This document shows positions 12,061 through 22,429 of a stretch of 64,000 bases of DNA, piece by piece. The DNA is from Amaurobius ferox (lineage: Eukaryota; Arthropoda; Arachnida; Araneae; Amaurobiidae): positions 125,581,642-125,645,641 of the forward strand of contig OX578147.1 in assembly GCA_951213105.1 (NCBI GenBank), read 5' to 3'. The position numbers were made by a program, and so were the translations under genes. Below the pieces are notes generated by a model that was given only the letters and a program-made list of their open reading frames with translations, did no database searches and was not told where the DNA came from. Within the stretch, counting starts at the first letter, position 1. Every line of letters begins with the position of its first letter.

Positions 12061-12319
12061 TTAAACTCTATGCTTAAAACTTCATCGAAAAAAATCGTCT
12101 TTCTCCTTATAAAATCAATTAATACTTCATTCATATCAGCCATGCAGACTCCATGGGCTAAATTATTTTGTGTTAAATAAATACAACAATTCTAATACAA
12201 CTCATTCTACATATTTTGCTGTTTACATTTTACATAAGTAAAAAATAGGCTTCGTTGTAGAAATAATCAAATTTGGATAATCATTTAAACTCAAATATAT
12301 TGTATTTGTGTTGTTTCAG

Positions 12320-12850
12320 TATGTAGATGCACAGAATTTAAGCAAAAATAAAGTAGTTTTGGGACGGATACAACACTCAATATGAATTAAAAAGAACATA
12401 AAAAATCACGATTTTGAAACAAGATGGATGCCATATATCATTTTGAAGTGGGTCATGTGATCGTTTCATATAAGAGGTGTAATTATTATTTTAATTTTTA
12501 TTTAAAAACTACTGAATATATTTCGCTGAATTTTTTTTTATATATTTTATGGAACAATTTGAATATTACCTAAAATTTTCGAAGCAATTTGTGAATTTTA
12601 AATCCGCTTAAAAAATGTTTTAAAAATTAGGTCCCATAGGGCTCAATGTATTTCATTTTTTCAACCAGGGTTCAATCCAAAACTAATTGGGTGATATTAT
12701 TCATTTATATTCCCATAGACTACAGACCGTCTGAACAACATACTAAAATTTCATTTTGATCAAGTCATTTTTAAGGCAGTTATCGTGCTAACGGACAGAC
12801 AGATAGACAGACAGAATGAACAAAGTCATAAACATTTTTCAACTTTGTTG
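12320..12850 (+). repeat. Dispersed repeat R, copy 1
   Basis: This shares an ordered set of blocks with 20980-21470 joined to 32928-33160, and with 54280-54950. The blocks are GTCATGTGATCGTTTCATAT, AATTTGTGAATTTTAA, CCCATAGGGCTCAATGTATT, CCAAAACTAATTGGGTGATA, CAACATACTAAAATTTCATT and CGTGCTAACGGACAGACAG. It has no visible coding capacity. This copy is useful as an outgroup for placing the foldback insertion. Confidence 0.75.
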
Positions 12851-13134
12851 TAAAGTGTTAATAAAACCAGAGGTATATCGAATTTCCATTATACTTTAAA
12901 TTAGAAAATTGCAAATAAGACATCATATTTTGACTACTTACATATAACATTTTAAACTGAAATGTAGCATTAAAGGATTTTCTGGCTCCCTTTTCCTTTC
13001 ATTTTTAATTCTCAGCAATAATTGCATGGGAAAATCTCGATATTCATATGATTTGAACCTACACAATAATCTATATATTTAATACACAAGCTTTTTTGTT
13101 ATTCTATTTCTGAAATTCTATTGAACCGATTTAG

Positions 13135-13225
13135 CCAACTGGCTCAATGGCCATGTTGTCCGTTTCCAAATTCAGAAGCCATGGGTTTGAACCCTTTCAC
13201 CTGTACTGACACATGTAGTTTTCTC
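13135..13225 (+). repeat. Single forward tRNA-like unit
   Basis: TGGCTCAATGGCCATGTTGT followed by CCATGGGTTTGAACCCTTTC gives A-box-like and B-box-like (GGTTTGAACCC) blocks about 40 bp apart, as in the tandem arrays farther right. It corresponds to 49471-49545 in copy B. Confidence 0.6.
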
Positions 13226-13299
13226 TCAGATACTCATTTTTCCTGAATTTTGTAATCCAGAAATTAGAAAATGTAATTCATAATTAATATCAGTGGACC

Positions 13300-13390
13300 G
13301 GAAATAACTTCCTCGAAGTGACGTAACAGAAAACGACGTACTGGAAGTAACGACACAGAAAATTGAGTACCGAAAATAACGACACTTCCA
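13300..13390 (+). promoter_or_regulatory. Short repeats of ACCGGAAATGACG-type motifs (diverged)
   Basis: Diverged repeats of the GGAAATGACGT type, for example GAAGTGACGTAACAG, GAAAACGACGTACTGG and GAAGTAACGACACAG. They resemble an ETS core next to a CRE/ATF half site. The clean version is at 52139-52226. Regulatory activity is inferred, not shown. Confidence 0.4.
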
Positions 13391-13984
13391 GTAGTCTATA
13401 TTTAGTTCTTCATGGTGCAAAACAAGCCTTACTCGAATTTTGGACAAGGAAGGGGCTAGTGTCTGCCCGTTGCGTTGAATTGCTATAGCAAATATGAAGA
13501 CATATACTGCTCAGGATCATGGAGCTGGAACGAAATAACTTGGATGGAAAACATATTTGGCACAAAATCGCTCATTTGGCGAAGAATGTTCTGACTGCTA
13601 CTTTACTGCAATGTATTCAGAAAGAAATATTTTGAACCTTCCACAGTACGTGATTGCTCATCTTTCAGATACCACAAACTATCCAATACCATAAACTATC
13701 GCCATAGTACTAGGTATTGGGTTGTTAGAAAATATTTGAATCCGTAATCAGTAGATCCGAAGAGAAACCACACCAGTAACAATTTAGCTTATATCACTGC
13801 TCATCCTCCATCTCGTACAGATAATTTAGTAAGAAATATGAGGAATTTAGTAGAAGTTTAGAGAGGAAATAGGACGACCTAAATCTACTTAAGAACCACC
13901 AACCCCTCTTTTATCTCGCCGAAGCATTCTAATACCAAATACTCTCTAACACTACAATATGAGTTGTTTGAGTCGTTTTGGTAG

Positions 13985-14605
13985 CTGAACTTTTTTTTAT
14001 CAGTCTCTCCGCTAAGTTTAAATATATTAATTAGGACAAGCGGTAATGTGAGCTAGCTGGCTCTTTGGTCATAGTGTCTGTTTCCTATTTCAGATGGTGT
14101 GGCTTCGAGTCCAATGAATCGTTTCGGTATCTGTCCTTTTTCTGATCAGTTTCTCTGTTAAGTTCAAATATATTAATTAGTATCTTCTGAATGTGAGTTG
14201 TTTGGTTTGCCATGTTGGCTGTTTCCTGTTCCAGGTAGTGTGAAATCGAGTCCATTGATTCATTTTGGCATCTGAACCTTTTTGATCAGTCCCTTCGCTA
14301 AGTTTATATATAATAATTAGTACTTTCGATATGTGAGTTGGGTGGTTTTTGGTCATGTTGTCTCTGTCCAATTCCAATGGCTGCTGGTTCGAGCACATTA
14401 CGTAATTTGGTATCCTTGTGTTTTTATCCATCCTTCCGCTAAGTTCAAATATATTATTTAAGACCTGCGGCAATGCGAGCTATCTGTGTCCGTGGTCTTT
14501 TTGTCTGTTTCCTATTCCAGATAATGTGGGTTCGAGTTCATTGGAAAATTATGGTATCTGTACTTTTTTCGATCAGTCTCTCCGTTAAGTTTAAATATAT
14601 TAATA
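13985..14605 (+). repeat. Forward tRNA-like tandem array, left part in copy A
   Basis: About four units of roughly 140 bp. Each has a GGCTCNNTGGTCATGTTGTC A-box-like block, CCTATTCCAGATGGTGTGG, a B-box-like TTCGAGTCCATTGA, then TTTTGATCAGTCTCTCCG and TTAAATATATTAATTAG as a linker. The array is cut at about 14606 by the 2.4-kb insertion and resumes at about 16995. Confidence 0.8.
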
Positions 14606-16990
14606 ACTAGCCGCCTTTGGCGACCAGCCTGTTCGCTACCCTTGAAAATCCTGACAGTGGCAAGCTCGCTTTTTAACGATGCTGCTCAGCAAAAAAGTTT
14701 TTTTTTAAAGATTGTCCCCACCACCATCCGATGCATAAATGCACCGCGACAATCTCCATAACTTTCTTTTTACTTATTTTTTTATTTCTTCAGTGTTTAA
14801 GTTTTATCATTGTGGTCCCAACCACCACCCGATGTAAACAATACATTGCCATAATTCAATCCAGCACAATGAGCCAGAAACCTTATAAAAAGCAAACACT
14901 AATTCGGTTTTTAATTGTGCCTAGGCCAAAAACCGTGTAAAAAGCAAACACTTATTCGTTTTTTAATTATCCTTAGGCCAAAAACCTTATAAAAAGCAAT
15001 CAAGGATTAAGTTTTTTCGTTGTGGTCCCAACCACAACCCGAATTAAATAAAATAATACATCGTAATTAAATAAAATAATACTGTAAATATTAAATAAAA
15101 TACTGTAAATAATACATCGCCACAATTAAGTTTTTACAATACAACAATAGAGTACGCCACAACAATACATCGCCACAATTAAGTTTTTTCATTGTGGTCC
15201 CAACCACCACCCGATGTAAACAATACATCGCCACAATTCAATCCATCATAAACCTTATTAAAAGTAAACACTAATTCGGTTTTAAAAGTTTTTTTTTTAA
15301 AGATTGTCCCCACCACCACTGTTTACAAACCCCAATGTTTACAAATGTTACCCCCACCCCAATGTTTACAAATTAAACAAAAATCTAAATACAATTCTAG
15401 AATATGACCTGTTAAATGACACAAAACTGTTAATATGACCTGTTAATAAACCACACAAACCTTTTAATATGACCTGTTAAATCAGAATAATAATAATAAA
15501 CACAGTAAGTACACTTAAAATACACTTAAATATAAAAAGAGAAATAGAAATAAAAAAGAGAAATAGTGTTGTTAGAAGAACAAATTAAACAAAAATCTAA
15601 ATACAATTCTTGAATAGAAGTCGAAAATAGCCATTGTTTAAACACAATAAATGAAATACACTTAATACGTAAAAAAAAGAAAGAGAACTTTATGTTCTTT
15701 AAAGAACACGAAACGAATGTTTAGTTTTAGTTTAATGACGTTAACACTAATAATTAAATTTTAAGATTATTTTAGTTTGTATATATTAAAAGCTTTTTTG
15801 TTTTTAATTAAAACACGAAACAAAATTATAAACACCCATAATAACAATAGCCCATTGTTAAAATAAACTCTAAACTGAATCAATATTCTTTTGTAAAAAA
15901 AATCCTAGCCAAAGCTCTGTAAACTGATACACAAATAATAAAGTAAACAAAAATCTAAATATAATTCTAGAATAGAATTAGAAAATATGTTAAATCAGAA
16001 CCCCTGTTTAAATAAGAACAATTTTAAAACATAAAACAATATAAATAAAACACACTATAAACGTGTAAATACACTTAATACGTAAATGTTATAAAAGAAA
16101 AAGAATGTTCTTAAAAGAACAATAAATTCAGCTGTAAAGAAGTTTAACACAACAGAGAAATGTTTGGGTTGAGTTGTAAGAAAAAATCACGTTTTTAAAA
16201 AAATAATAAATGCATTTAAAATGAAAAGTAATTTAATAATAATTTATTCCAATAAAATGGATGAATAATTTATTCCAATGAAATGGAGTTTGTTTAATGC
16301 CGTTAACACTAATAATTAAATTGAAAAGTAATGTATTTCGAATATCGAATATATTCGATGATTTCGCTATTGCGTATTATTCAGAACCGTTACGCCCCCA
16401 GCCACCACCTTCCCTCCTTCTGCGGGGGAGAAGCGCCGGTGAAGAAATGCTTTAACGGAAACCGAGAAATTGAAATTCGGAAAATCTTAAAATCCCGATC
16501 CTGTGGGCAATACGGAATATTTCTTGACCAGATTGGACTTGTAAGAATGCCAGATATTTGACCTTTCGAAAAATGTAAATTATTAGTCGAAATTCTGAGT
16601 ACTTTTTACTATGCGAGAATTTAAAAACCAAAAATCGTTTTTTTTGAGTCAAAAGTGACTTTTGTTTTAAAATCATAAAAAAATATTAAAATTTATCCCT
16701 GAGATTTGAAATGGATATATTTTTACTCGAAATTCTCTGCTCTTTCCGATGGTGTGATTTGTTTTTTTCTACAATGTCTGGATCGTGGAGAAAAAAGGGC
16801 AAAAAACGGTCGAAATCGCATAAAACATTAAATAACAAAAAAATAATTAAAATTTTAAAAATTGGTATTCACGTGTCCCCTCCCCCCCCCCCCCCCGGGT
16901 CTCCGATTGCCAAATTTTGTAGCTCTCTGACGCGCGGTCGCTGAACGTATAGTGTATAAGACAGACAGACAGACATTGTCTTTTATTATT
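14606..16990 (+). mobile_element. 2.4-kb repeat inserted in the tRNA-like array
   Basis: It starts at ACTAGCCGCCTTTGGCGACC and ends just after (GACA)n TTGTCTTTTATTATT. Internally it holds repeated blocks TGTGGTCCCAACCACCACCC plus GATGTAAACAATACAT (near 14812, 15194, partial at 15021) and three copies of AACAAAAATCTAAATACAAT (near 15378, 15589, 15950, with ATATAATTC in the last). A poly-C run lies at 16883-16897, followed by CCAAATTTTGTAGCTCTCTG. No transposase frame was found. Related 3' sequence appears at 62640-62900. The class is unknown; a non-autonomous element is likely because tRNA-like array sequence flanks both sides. Confidence 0.6.
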
Positions 16991-16994
16991 TAAG

Positions 16995-17225
16995 AAGAAT
17001 TTAGGAGTGGGTGGCTTAGTGGTCATGTTGTTTGCGTCCAATTCCATATGGTGTGGGTTCGAGTTTATTGAATCGTTTTGGCATATGTACTTTTAATGAT
17101 AAGTCTCTTCGCTGATTTTAATTACATTAATTATGATTTTTAGAATGTGAGATGGGTGACTCAGTGGTCATGTTATCTATTTCGGAATGCAGAGGCCGTG
17201 GGTTCGAACCCAACCACCTGCATTT
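16995..17225 (+). repeat. Forward tRNA-like array, right part in copy A
   Basis: Two units follow the 2.4-kb insertion. The second is the most tRNA-like of the window: GACTCAGTGGTCATGTTATC, then GCAGAGGCCGTGGGTTCGAA and CCCAACC, giving an A box, a plausible T-stem/loop (GTGGG TTCGAAC CCAAC) and a perfect B-box core. No complete tRNA cloverleaf with a standard anticodon arm was found. Confidence 0.75.
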
Positions 17226-17296
17226 CCTCTTTTCTCCCAACTATTGTTTCTGAATTTTGTTATCTAGCAATTAAAAAATGAAATTGATAATTTTGG

Positions 17297-17372
17297 ACCG
17301 GAAGTGACGACACAGAAAATTTCGTACAAGAAATGACGGTACAGGAAATTACATACCAGAAATGACGTCACC
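17297..17372 (+). promoter_or_regulatory. ACCGGAAGTGACG-type motif cluster
   Basis: Contains ACCGGAAGTGACGACACAG, AAGAAATGACGGTACAGG and CCAGAAATGACGTCACC. ETS-like GGAA cores are spaced 4-5 bp before TGACG, the arrangement known from composite ETS-CRE promoter sites. Matching blocks occur at the same place in each copy of the composite repeat. Confidence 0.45.
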
Positions 17373-17749
17373 TCATGTACGCCATCTTTGTCCATTTTAA
17401 AGAGAGTGCAAAAGAGATCTCCCGTAAACAAAAATGCATAAAATTTTGGGCATTCGTTAACTTGACTCACATGATGCAAAGCAAGCCCTGCACGAACTTT
17501 GGACGAGGAAAGGTGGTGAGCGCGACACCGAAACCAGCATGCCCGAAGACAAACCCCGCCAGCAACTGCGGAGCTCAAACCACCGCTCGTCCTCCGTCTT
17601 GTGCATATAATTTAGTAAGAAATATAATAACGTTAAGGGAGGCAAGAAATAAGACGACCTAATTTAATCAAGAGCTCTGATCCCTTTGCTACCTCTCCGA
17701 AGCGTTCTAATACCCTCTACACTGTAACACAACAAGGTGACCCTTCGAA

Positions 17750-18190
17750 CCCAGGTTGGCATCGAACCCAGAGACTACACCTTCGCAACTTGACTCCCCA
17801 AGCCTCTCGGCCAAGAGGGCACGATTGAAGGTCCGATTTCGGCGTATCTAACTCTAACATTTTAGCTTGCATGTTTAAACAATATGAAAATCCCGTTTAA
17901 ATATATCGAGGACGGAACCCTCGACAAAAACATTCGCGTCATGCTGTTATATCGGTACTTTACCACTGCGCTACGAATGGCGCTACAACATTATTTTTTT
18001 TAATCATATAAATCTGTCCATGGATTTACGATTAGAATAAATCTGGGGCAGAACCCACAAAATTAATTACTCTTACAACATTGCTTAATTAAAACTGGAA
18101 TCGAGAAAACATTGCGGCGTGGACAGAAATAAGCAAAAATTATATATTTGGATTCGCTGATCAACTCTTTAACCACCATAGAGTTAAAAT
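17750..18190 (-). repeat. Reverse tRNA-like module block, copy 2
   Basis: On the reverse strand: module i (about 17825-17755) has TCTTGGCCGAGAGGCTTGGG and GGGTTCGATGCC; module ii (about 17985-17905) has GTAGCGCAGTGGTAAAGTAC and GAGGGTTCCGTCCTCG; module iii (about 18185-18115) has an eroded GGTGGTTAAAGAGTTG A-box region. Modules i and ii each show an A-box and B-box pair at tRNA-like spacing. They point against the forward array to the left. Confidence 0.68.
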
Positions 18191-18289
18191 CATGACGATA
18201 TCTGAAACAAGGACCTATTTAAATTTTCATTGTAAAATATTTAAAAAAAAGGAGCCAAGAAGTCTTTGAATGCTATATTACTTTCCTTA

Positions 18290-18640
18290 TATACATATTA
18301 TAATGCATAAAGAAAGTATTGTAACGGGGTCGAAAATTCGAATTCGAATTTTCAACGGGAGAGTACGTTTCAAGCATCTCTGATCACGAATCGAACATTT
18401 TTGAGGTGATGTCTGTATGTGTGTGTGTGTGTGAGTGAGTCTATGTAGACAATATCTCACGAACGAATGGAGCGATTCGAATGAAATTTGATAAAATATT
18501 ACAATCCGTGAATATTGGAAGACTTCTGCTTTTAAACGCAATCGAATATTTAGAACACCCAAATTATCGAGTGAAATTTTGTAAAAAATCATCAAAATAT
18601 CAAAATCTTTAATAAAGCTACGCAAATAGGTATTTCTTAT
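18290..18640 (+). repeat. Dispersed repeat T, copy 1 (composite tail)
   Basis: Runs from GAAAGTATTGTAACGGGGTC through AATTCGAATTTTCAACGGG, ATGAGGTGATGTCTGTATG-like sequence, a (GT)n run, GAACGAATGGAGCGATTCGA and ATGAAATTTGATAAAAT to TTTCTTATGTATTTT. It recurs at 53710-54065 and, without the composite, at 63030-63265, so it spreads on its own. Confidence 0.75.
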
Positions 18641-18649
18641 GTATTTTAT

Positions 18650-20230
18650 TGGCTAAAATTGATACCATTTCGAAAACAACCCTATCCCTACGTTCTTTCA
18701 ATGGACTAGGCTGTTTCAATGAACCAGCTTTTGTGGCTTACCCACGGTCTCAGGACATATCCTTTAGAAGTTCAAGGTCGTACCGAAAGAGTACAGCTCA
18801 TGCTTTGCTTGGGAAATCATAGTAAGACAAATTGCTAGACAAAGGGAGTTTCAGGACAAATTGCTACGCCCCGTAGCAATTTATTCTGGCACACCTTTAA
18901 GATGTCTGCGAACCGTCAAATTTATATAAAGGCCCTATCATCCTATGTCCGGCACAGGTATATTTATTTACCGGAGTACGGCACAGGTATATTTATTTAC
19001 CCTGATTTATTTATGGAGGAGGCGGGCGGGGACCATTTTTTTTGCCTGAAAATTAAAATGTTCGAGTTAGATGCTGTCTGTGTCTTAATTAATTATATGC
19101 ATTTTTGCGGCAAAAAAAATGTATAATTATTACTTGTAGCTTAATTGGGAAAATTTGATTGGGAATGGTTTTGATGGGGGGGGGGGGGGGGACCGCCCCT
19201 AAGATCCCCCTGACTACGTTCTTTATGCGGCCAAAATAATCTTTAACTACGTCCCAAAATATCTTTCTATGTCCTGTCAAAATCCTCCCATTGACCCAGA
19301 TAAAAATCGTTATAAGTTGCCAAAAATCAGTGAGAATTCCCAAAAGTAAATGGATTAAATGGATAAGTAGATGTGTATTTCTCAGAATTATTTGTTCCAC
19401 GAAATTCAGCTGCGACTCCAAAATAATATGTGTTGTGACACGTCACAACACTTTTTATTTTTATTATTCCAAATTAACTTTTTTTTTATAAATCATTAAA
19501 TATTTTATTTTACTTTATTATTATTCAAAATTATTCTATTCAAAATTGCTTTTATTTTATATACTCATTAATAGGCCAATTGTCTCTTTTATTAATTTAA
19601 ATTATAGCGTGCTGCTATCCATTCATATTTTTATTCATATGGCTGGATACGGGCACACAGTTTCAATTGGCAAGGTTTTGTTTATGGAGAAAATTTGGTT
19701 CTTCTGCCTCTTAAATTTTTACCTCCCTGGTTGAGCAGGAGTTGTGTTTTTTTTTACGGATGGCAACATCCGGTTTAGCGGGAGAGATTTTGTGCTGACT
19801 CGCTCTTCTCTCGAAATTTCTGTTAGGTGAAGGTCGTGATATCGGTGGGGTCCCCTTTAGGGAGGATGCCTCGTGCTCCAACCATTTTTATTTTATCATC
19901 CTTATAAATCAAGCTTCAGTTGCAAAGAATACTAATAGTTTGTCTTGTTTTTAATCAAAAACAAAAAAATCGGTCAAGGAATGTGATTATTTATTTTTTG
20001 AAGAAAATCTTAAGAAATAAATAAAAAAAAAATATCTTATCTATTGATCTCGTGATTAAAATTATAACAAGAATTTGCAACTCATCAGTTAACTATGTGT
20101 GTATGCTTGTCATTTTGGATGGATTATTCTGAAAAGAAATTGGTGAGTTCTTCAATGCTCACCTGAGCTTGAGATTGCTGGGTGTATACATATTCTAAAA
20201 AGATCAGTGCACGAATGATGATGATATGAA
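18650..20230. other. AT-rich region with a 29-bp-period duplication; no gene recognised
   Basis: CGGCACAGGTATATTTATTT followed by ACC occurs at 18950-18972 and again at 18979-19001. A G16 run lies near 19177-19192. No coding or RNA signature was recognised. Confidence 0.5.
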
Positions 20231-20231
20231 A

Positions 20232-20445
20232 TAGCAATCATATCTTGGTGATTGCATAATTGTTCAGATGAAGTGAAATGATATTTATTATCTAAAATGA
20301 GCTGAATGTATTATTTATTTCTACATATACAAAATACATTTGGATGCAATCATGTCTTGGTGATCGTATAATTGTTCAACTGAAGTGAATTGGTATTTCT
20401 TTATTTTTATGAGCTGAGTGCATTTTTTTTTGTTTATATACTTTC
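20232..20445 (+). repeat. Two-copy tandem duplication, ~110 bp
   Basis: GCAATCATATCTTGGTGATT, GCATAATTGTTCAGATGAAG and GAGCTGAATGTATT recur about 110 bp later as GCAATCATGTCTTGGTGATC, GTATAATTGTTCAACTGAAG and GAGCTGAGTGCATT. No function is evident. Confidence 0.7.
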
Positions 20446-20979
20446 ATAAAAGAAATGAATGAATAAAGGACATTGACACTGGTAACTGACAGTATTTCAT
20501 GAACAATCACATAACTCTTTCTTTTCATTGATTTAAAAATTTAGATCAAGATCCAGCTGCAGGTTTGTACAAGATGATCTCATCATGTATATAAACTCAT
20601 TTTTTTTTATTGTGCATTTATATGATTGCGCTCACATTATTGGCTCTCACATGCAAATGGTTATGTTTTAATTATATTTTAATTACACAACGCATTGTTT
20701 TATATTCAATATTCTATTCCCCACTATACGGTCCCATTACATTAAGTATTTAAATAATTAATTTCCCTTTTAATTGTATGTGAGTGTCCGACCCAATCAG
20801 GTGTTGAGATATGATCGTTCAATTGATTTTATTTTCTTTAAGTTTCTTGAATGGTTGTATCACAACAATATGGTTGAAAAATTCTTAATGTTAAGCTAAC
20901 GGCTGGAAATGGGCCATATTATAAATTCAGCATTAAAGATTTATTCCCAAATTTAAACTATTGTTTTAATTTCATTTTA

Positions 20980-21470
20980 AGAATAAATTTGAAAAAACTC
21001 AATAAACAATGCCTGAAGGCATCGTCTTCTGACAATATCGTTTATATTTCAGACTGTAGAGCTAAATACTTTTGCGTGAAAAAAATTCAATAATTCTTGT
21101 AAAACTCATTCGCTTGATTTGTTTACGTATCGCATGCGTTAAAATTTATAGCGTCAAAATTAGGCTTTGATGTATGAATAATCAAAGTTTAATGAGCATT
21201 TAAAATAAAAAATATTGTAATTGCGTTGGCGCAGGATTTATATACACTGAAAAAAATATGCAAAAGTAAAACGATTTTTAGGACAAATGCAACAGAAAAT
21301 ACAGGTTTAAGCAATCTTTAAATATTGACGATAACAAGTGGAAAATGAAAGCCATATTTTACTTTGCAATCAGCCATGTGATCTCTTCATATATCATAAG
21401 TGTATATATCATCTCAATTTTTATATAAAAAAATACCCAACGTATTTTTATAAATTTTTCTATTCACTTT
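20980..21470 (+). repeat. Dispersed repeat R, copy 2, left part (split by foldback element)
   Basis: Matches 54270-54660 block by block, including AAGGCATCGTCTTCTGACAA, GACTGTAGAGCTAAATACTT, TTCGCTTGATTTGTTTACG, GCGTTGGCGCAG, AAAACGATTTTTAGGACAAA and CATGTGATCTCTTCATATAT. The match stops at 21470 and resumes at 32928, on the other side of the 11.45-kb inverted repeat. Confidence 0.82.
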
Positions 21471-21639
21471 AGTAGTAATAAGAATAGGTCAGTTCACCAA
21501 CAGAGGCGGAATGAGGAACCCAAGATGGCGGCCATTCCGCCTTCCGTAATCCTGGACGGGGGTGTAAAAGAAGGAAAATAAAAAAAGGAGGGGGTAAAAA
21601 TTTTTAAAAACTTTTTTTTAGGATGGCAACGATTTGGTA

Positions 21640-22180
21640 TTCTTGCACGAGGGGTTTAGGGGGTAAATAAATTTTTTGAATGAGTTTTTTTCTAAGTAGG
21701 GGAGAAACTTTTTTGGGGGATGGCAACACCATCAGAGGCGGAATGGAACCATAAGGCACCCTAGCGGTGGAAAGCGGAACTATGGGGTTGATATTGGGGA
21801 TTTTTTTCTAAGAATGGGAGAAACTTTTTTGAGGGTGGCAACACCATCGGAGGCGGAATGGAACCATCAGCGTCCCCTAGCGGTGGAATTACCCAATACT
21901 TGGGAGATATTTATAATTTTAAATATTGGGGCGATATTGAGATTTTTTCAAAGCAGGAGAGAAACTTTTTAGGGGTGGCAACACTATCGGAAGCGGAATG
22001 AAACCATCAGCGCCCCCTAGCGGCTAAAAGTAGAACTATCGAGGATGGAACTTTGTTTTTTTTATTTGGGTTGCCATAGCACCACCTGTGGGGGAGAAAC
22101 TTTTTCGGGGATGGCAACACCTTCGGAGGGGGAATGGAACCACCAGCGCCCTATAGCGGCGGAAAGGAGAATTAAAACTT
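21640..22180 (-). repeat. Subterminal tandem array with CTCF-like motifs, left arm
   Basis: About four units of ~140 bp repeat AACTTTTTTGGGGGATGGCA, ACACCATCGGAGGCGGAATG, GAACCATCAGCGCCCCCTAG and CGGTGGAAAG. On the reverse strand each carries a CCGCTAGGGGGCGCTG-type motif, at about 21753-21770 (degenerate), 21868-21883, 22008-22023 (best) and 22144-22159. These resemble the conserved CTCF core (CCANNAGGGGGCGC). Binding is inferred from the motif only. Confidence 0.7.
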
Positions 22181-22429
22181 GGGATTTTTACCGATAGTTA
22201 AGATTTTTTTTCTAAATGAGGATAATTAAATAAAGAAATGAATATCCCTCCGCCAAGAGCATGTTAAGGGTATACCAAGGGTGTGTCAAGGTCATGTCAA
22301 TATCCCTCCGCCTTCTACGAAAAGAGTGCTTACCCTATATCGCGGTTACGAAGTGAACTGCGAGAATATCTTATGATGAGATACTTGAGAATCTTCTATG
22401 ATGTAAGGAAATAACAAATTTTTAAACGT

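Larger units (their letters stand above)
10006..18640 (+). repeat. Composite tRNA-like repeat, copy A (interrupted)
   Basis: A long non-coding repeat whose parts recur in the same order at 47.75-54.07 kb (copy B). Both begin with TGCACACTAATGAAACAGGA or a close variant. A block of reverse tRNA-like modules comes next, then a flank with AAATTAGAAAATTGCA, a single forward tRNA-like unit, a GGAAATGACGT motif block, forward tRNA-like arrays, another motif block, a second set of reverse modules, and a tail starting GAAAGTATTGTAACGGGGTC. Copy A carries extra DNA at about 11570-12860 and 14606-16990 that copy B lacks. No transposase or reverse transcriptase frame was seen inside, so it is either a segmental duplication or a very large non-autonomous element. 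Confidence 0.72.
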
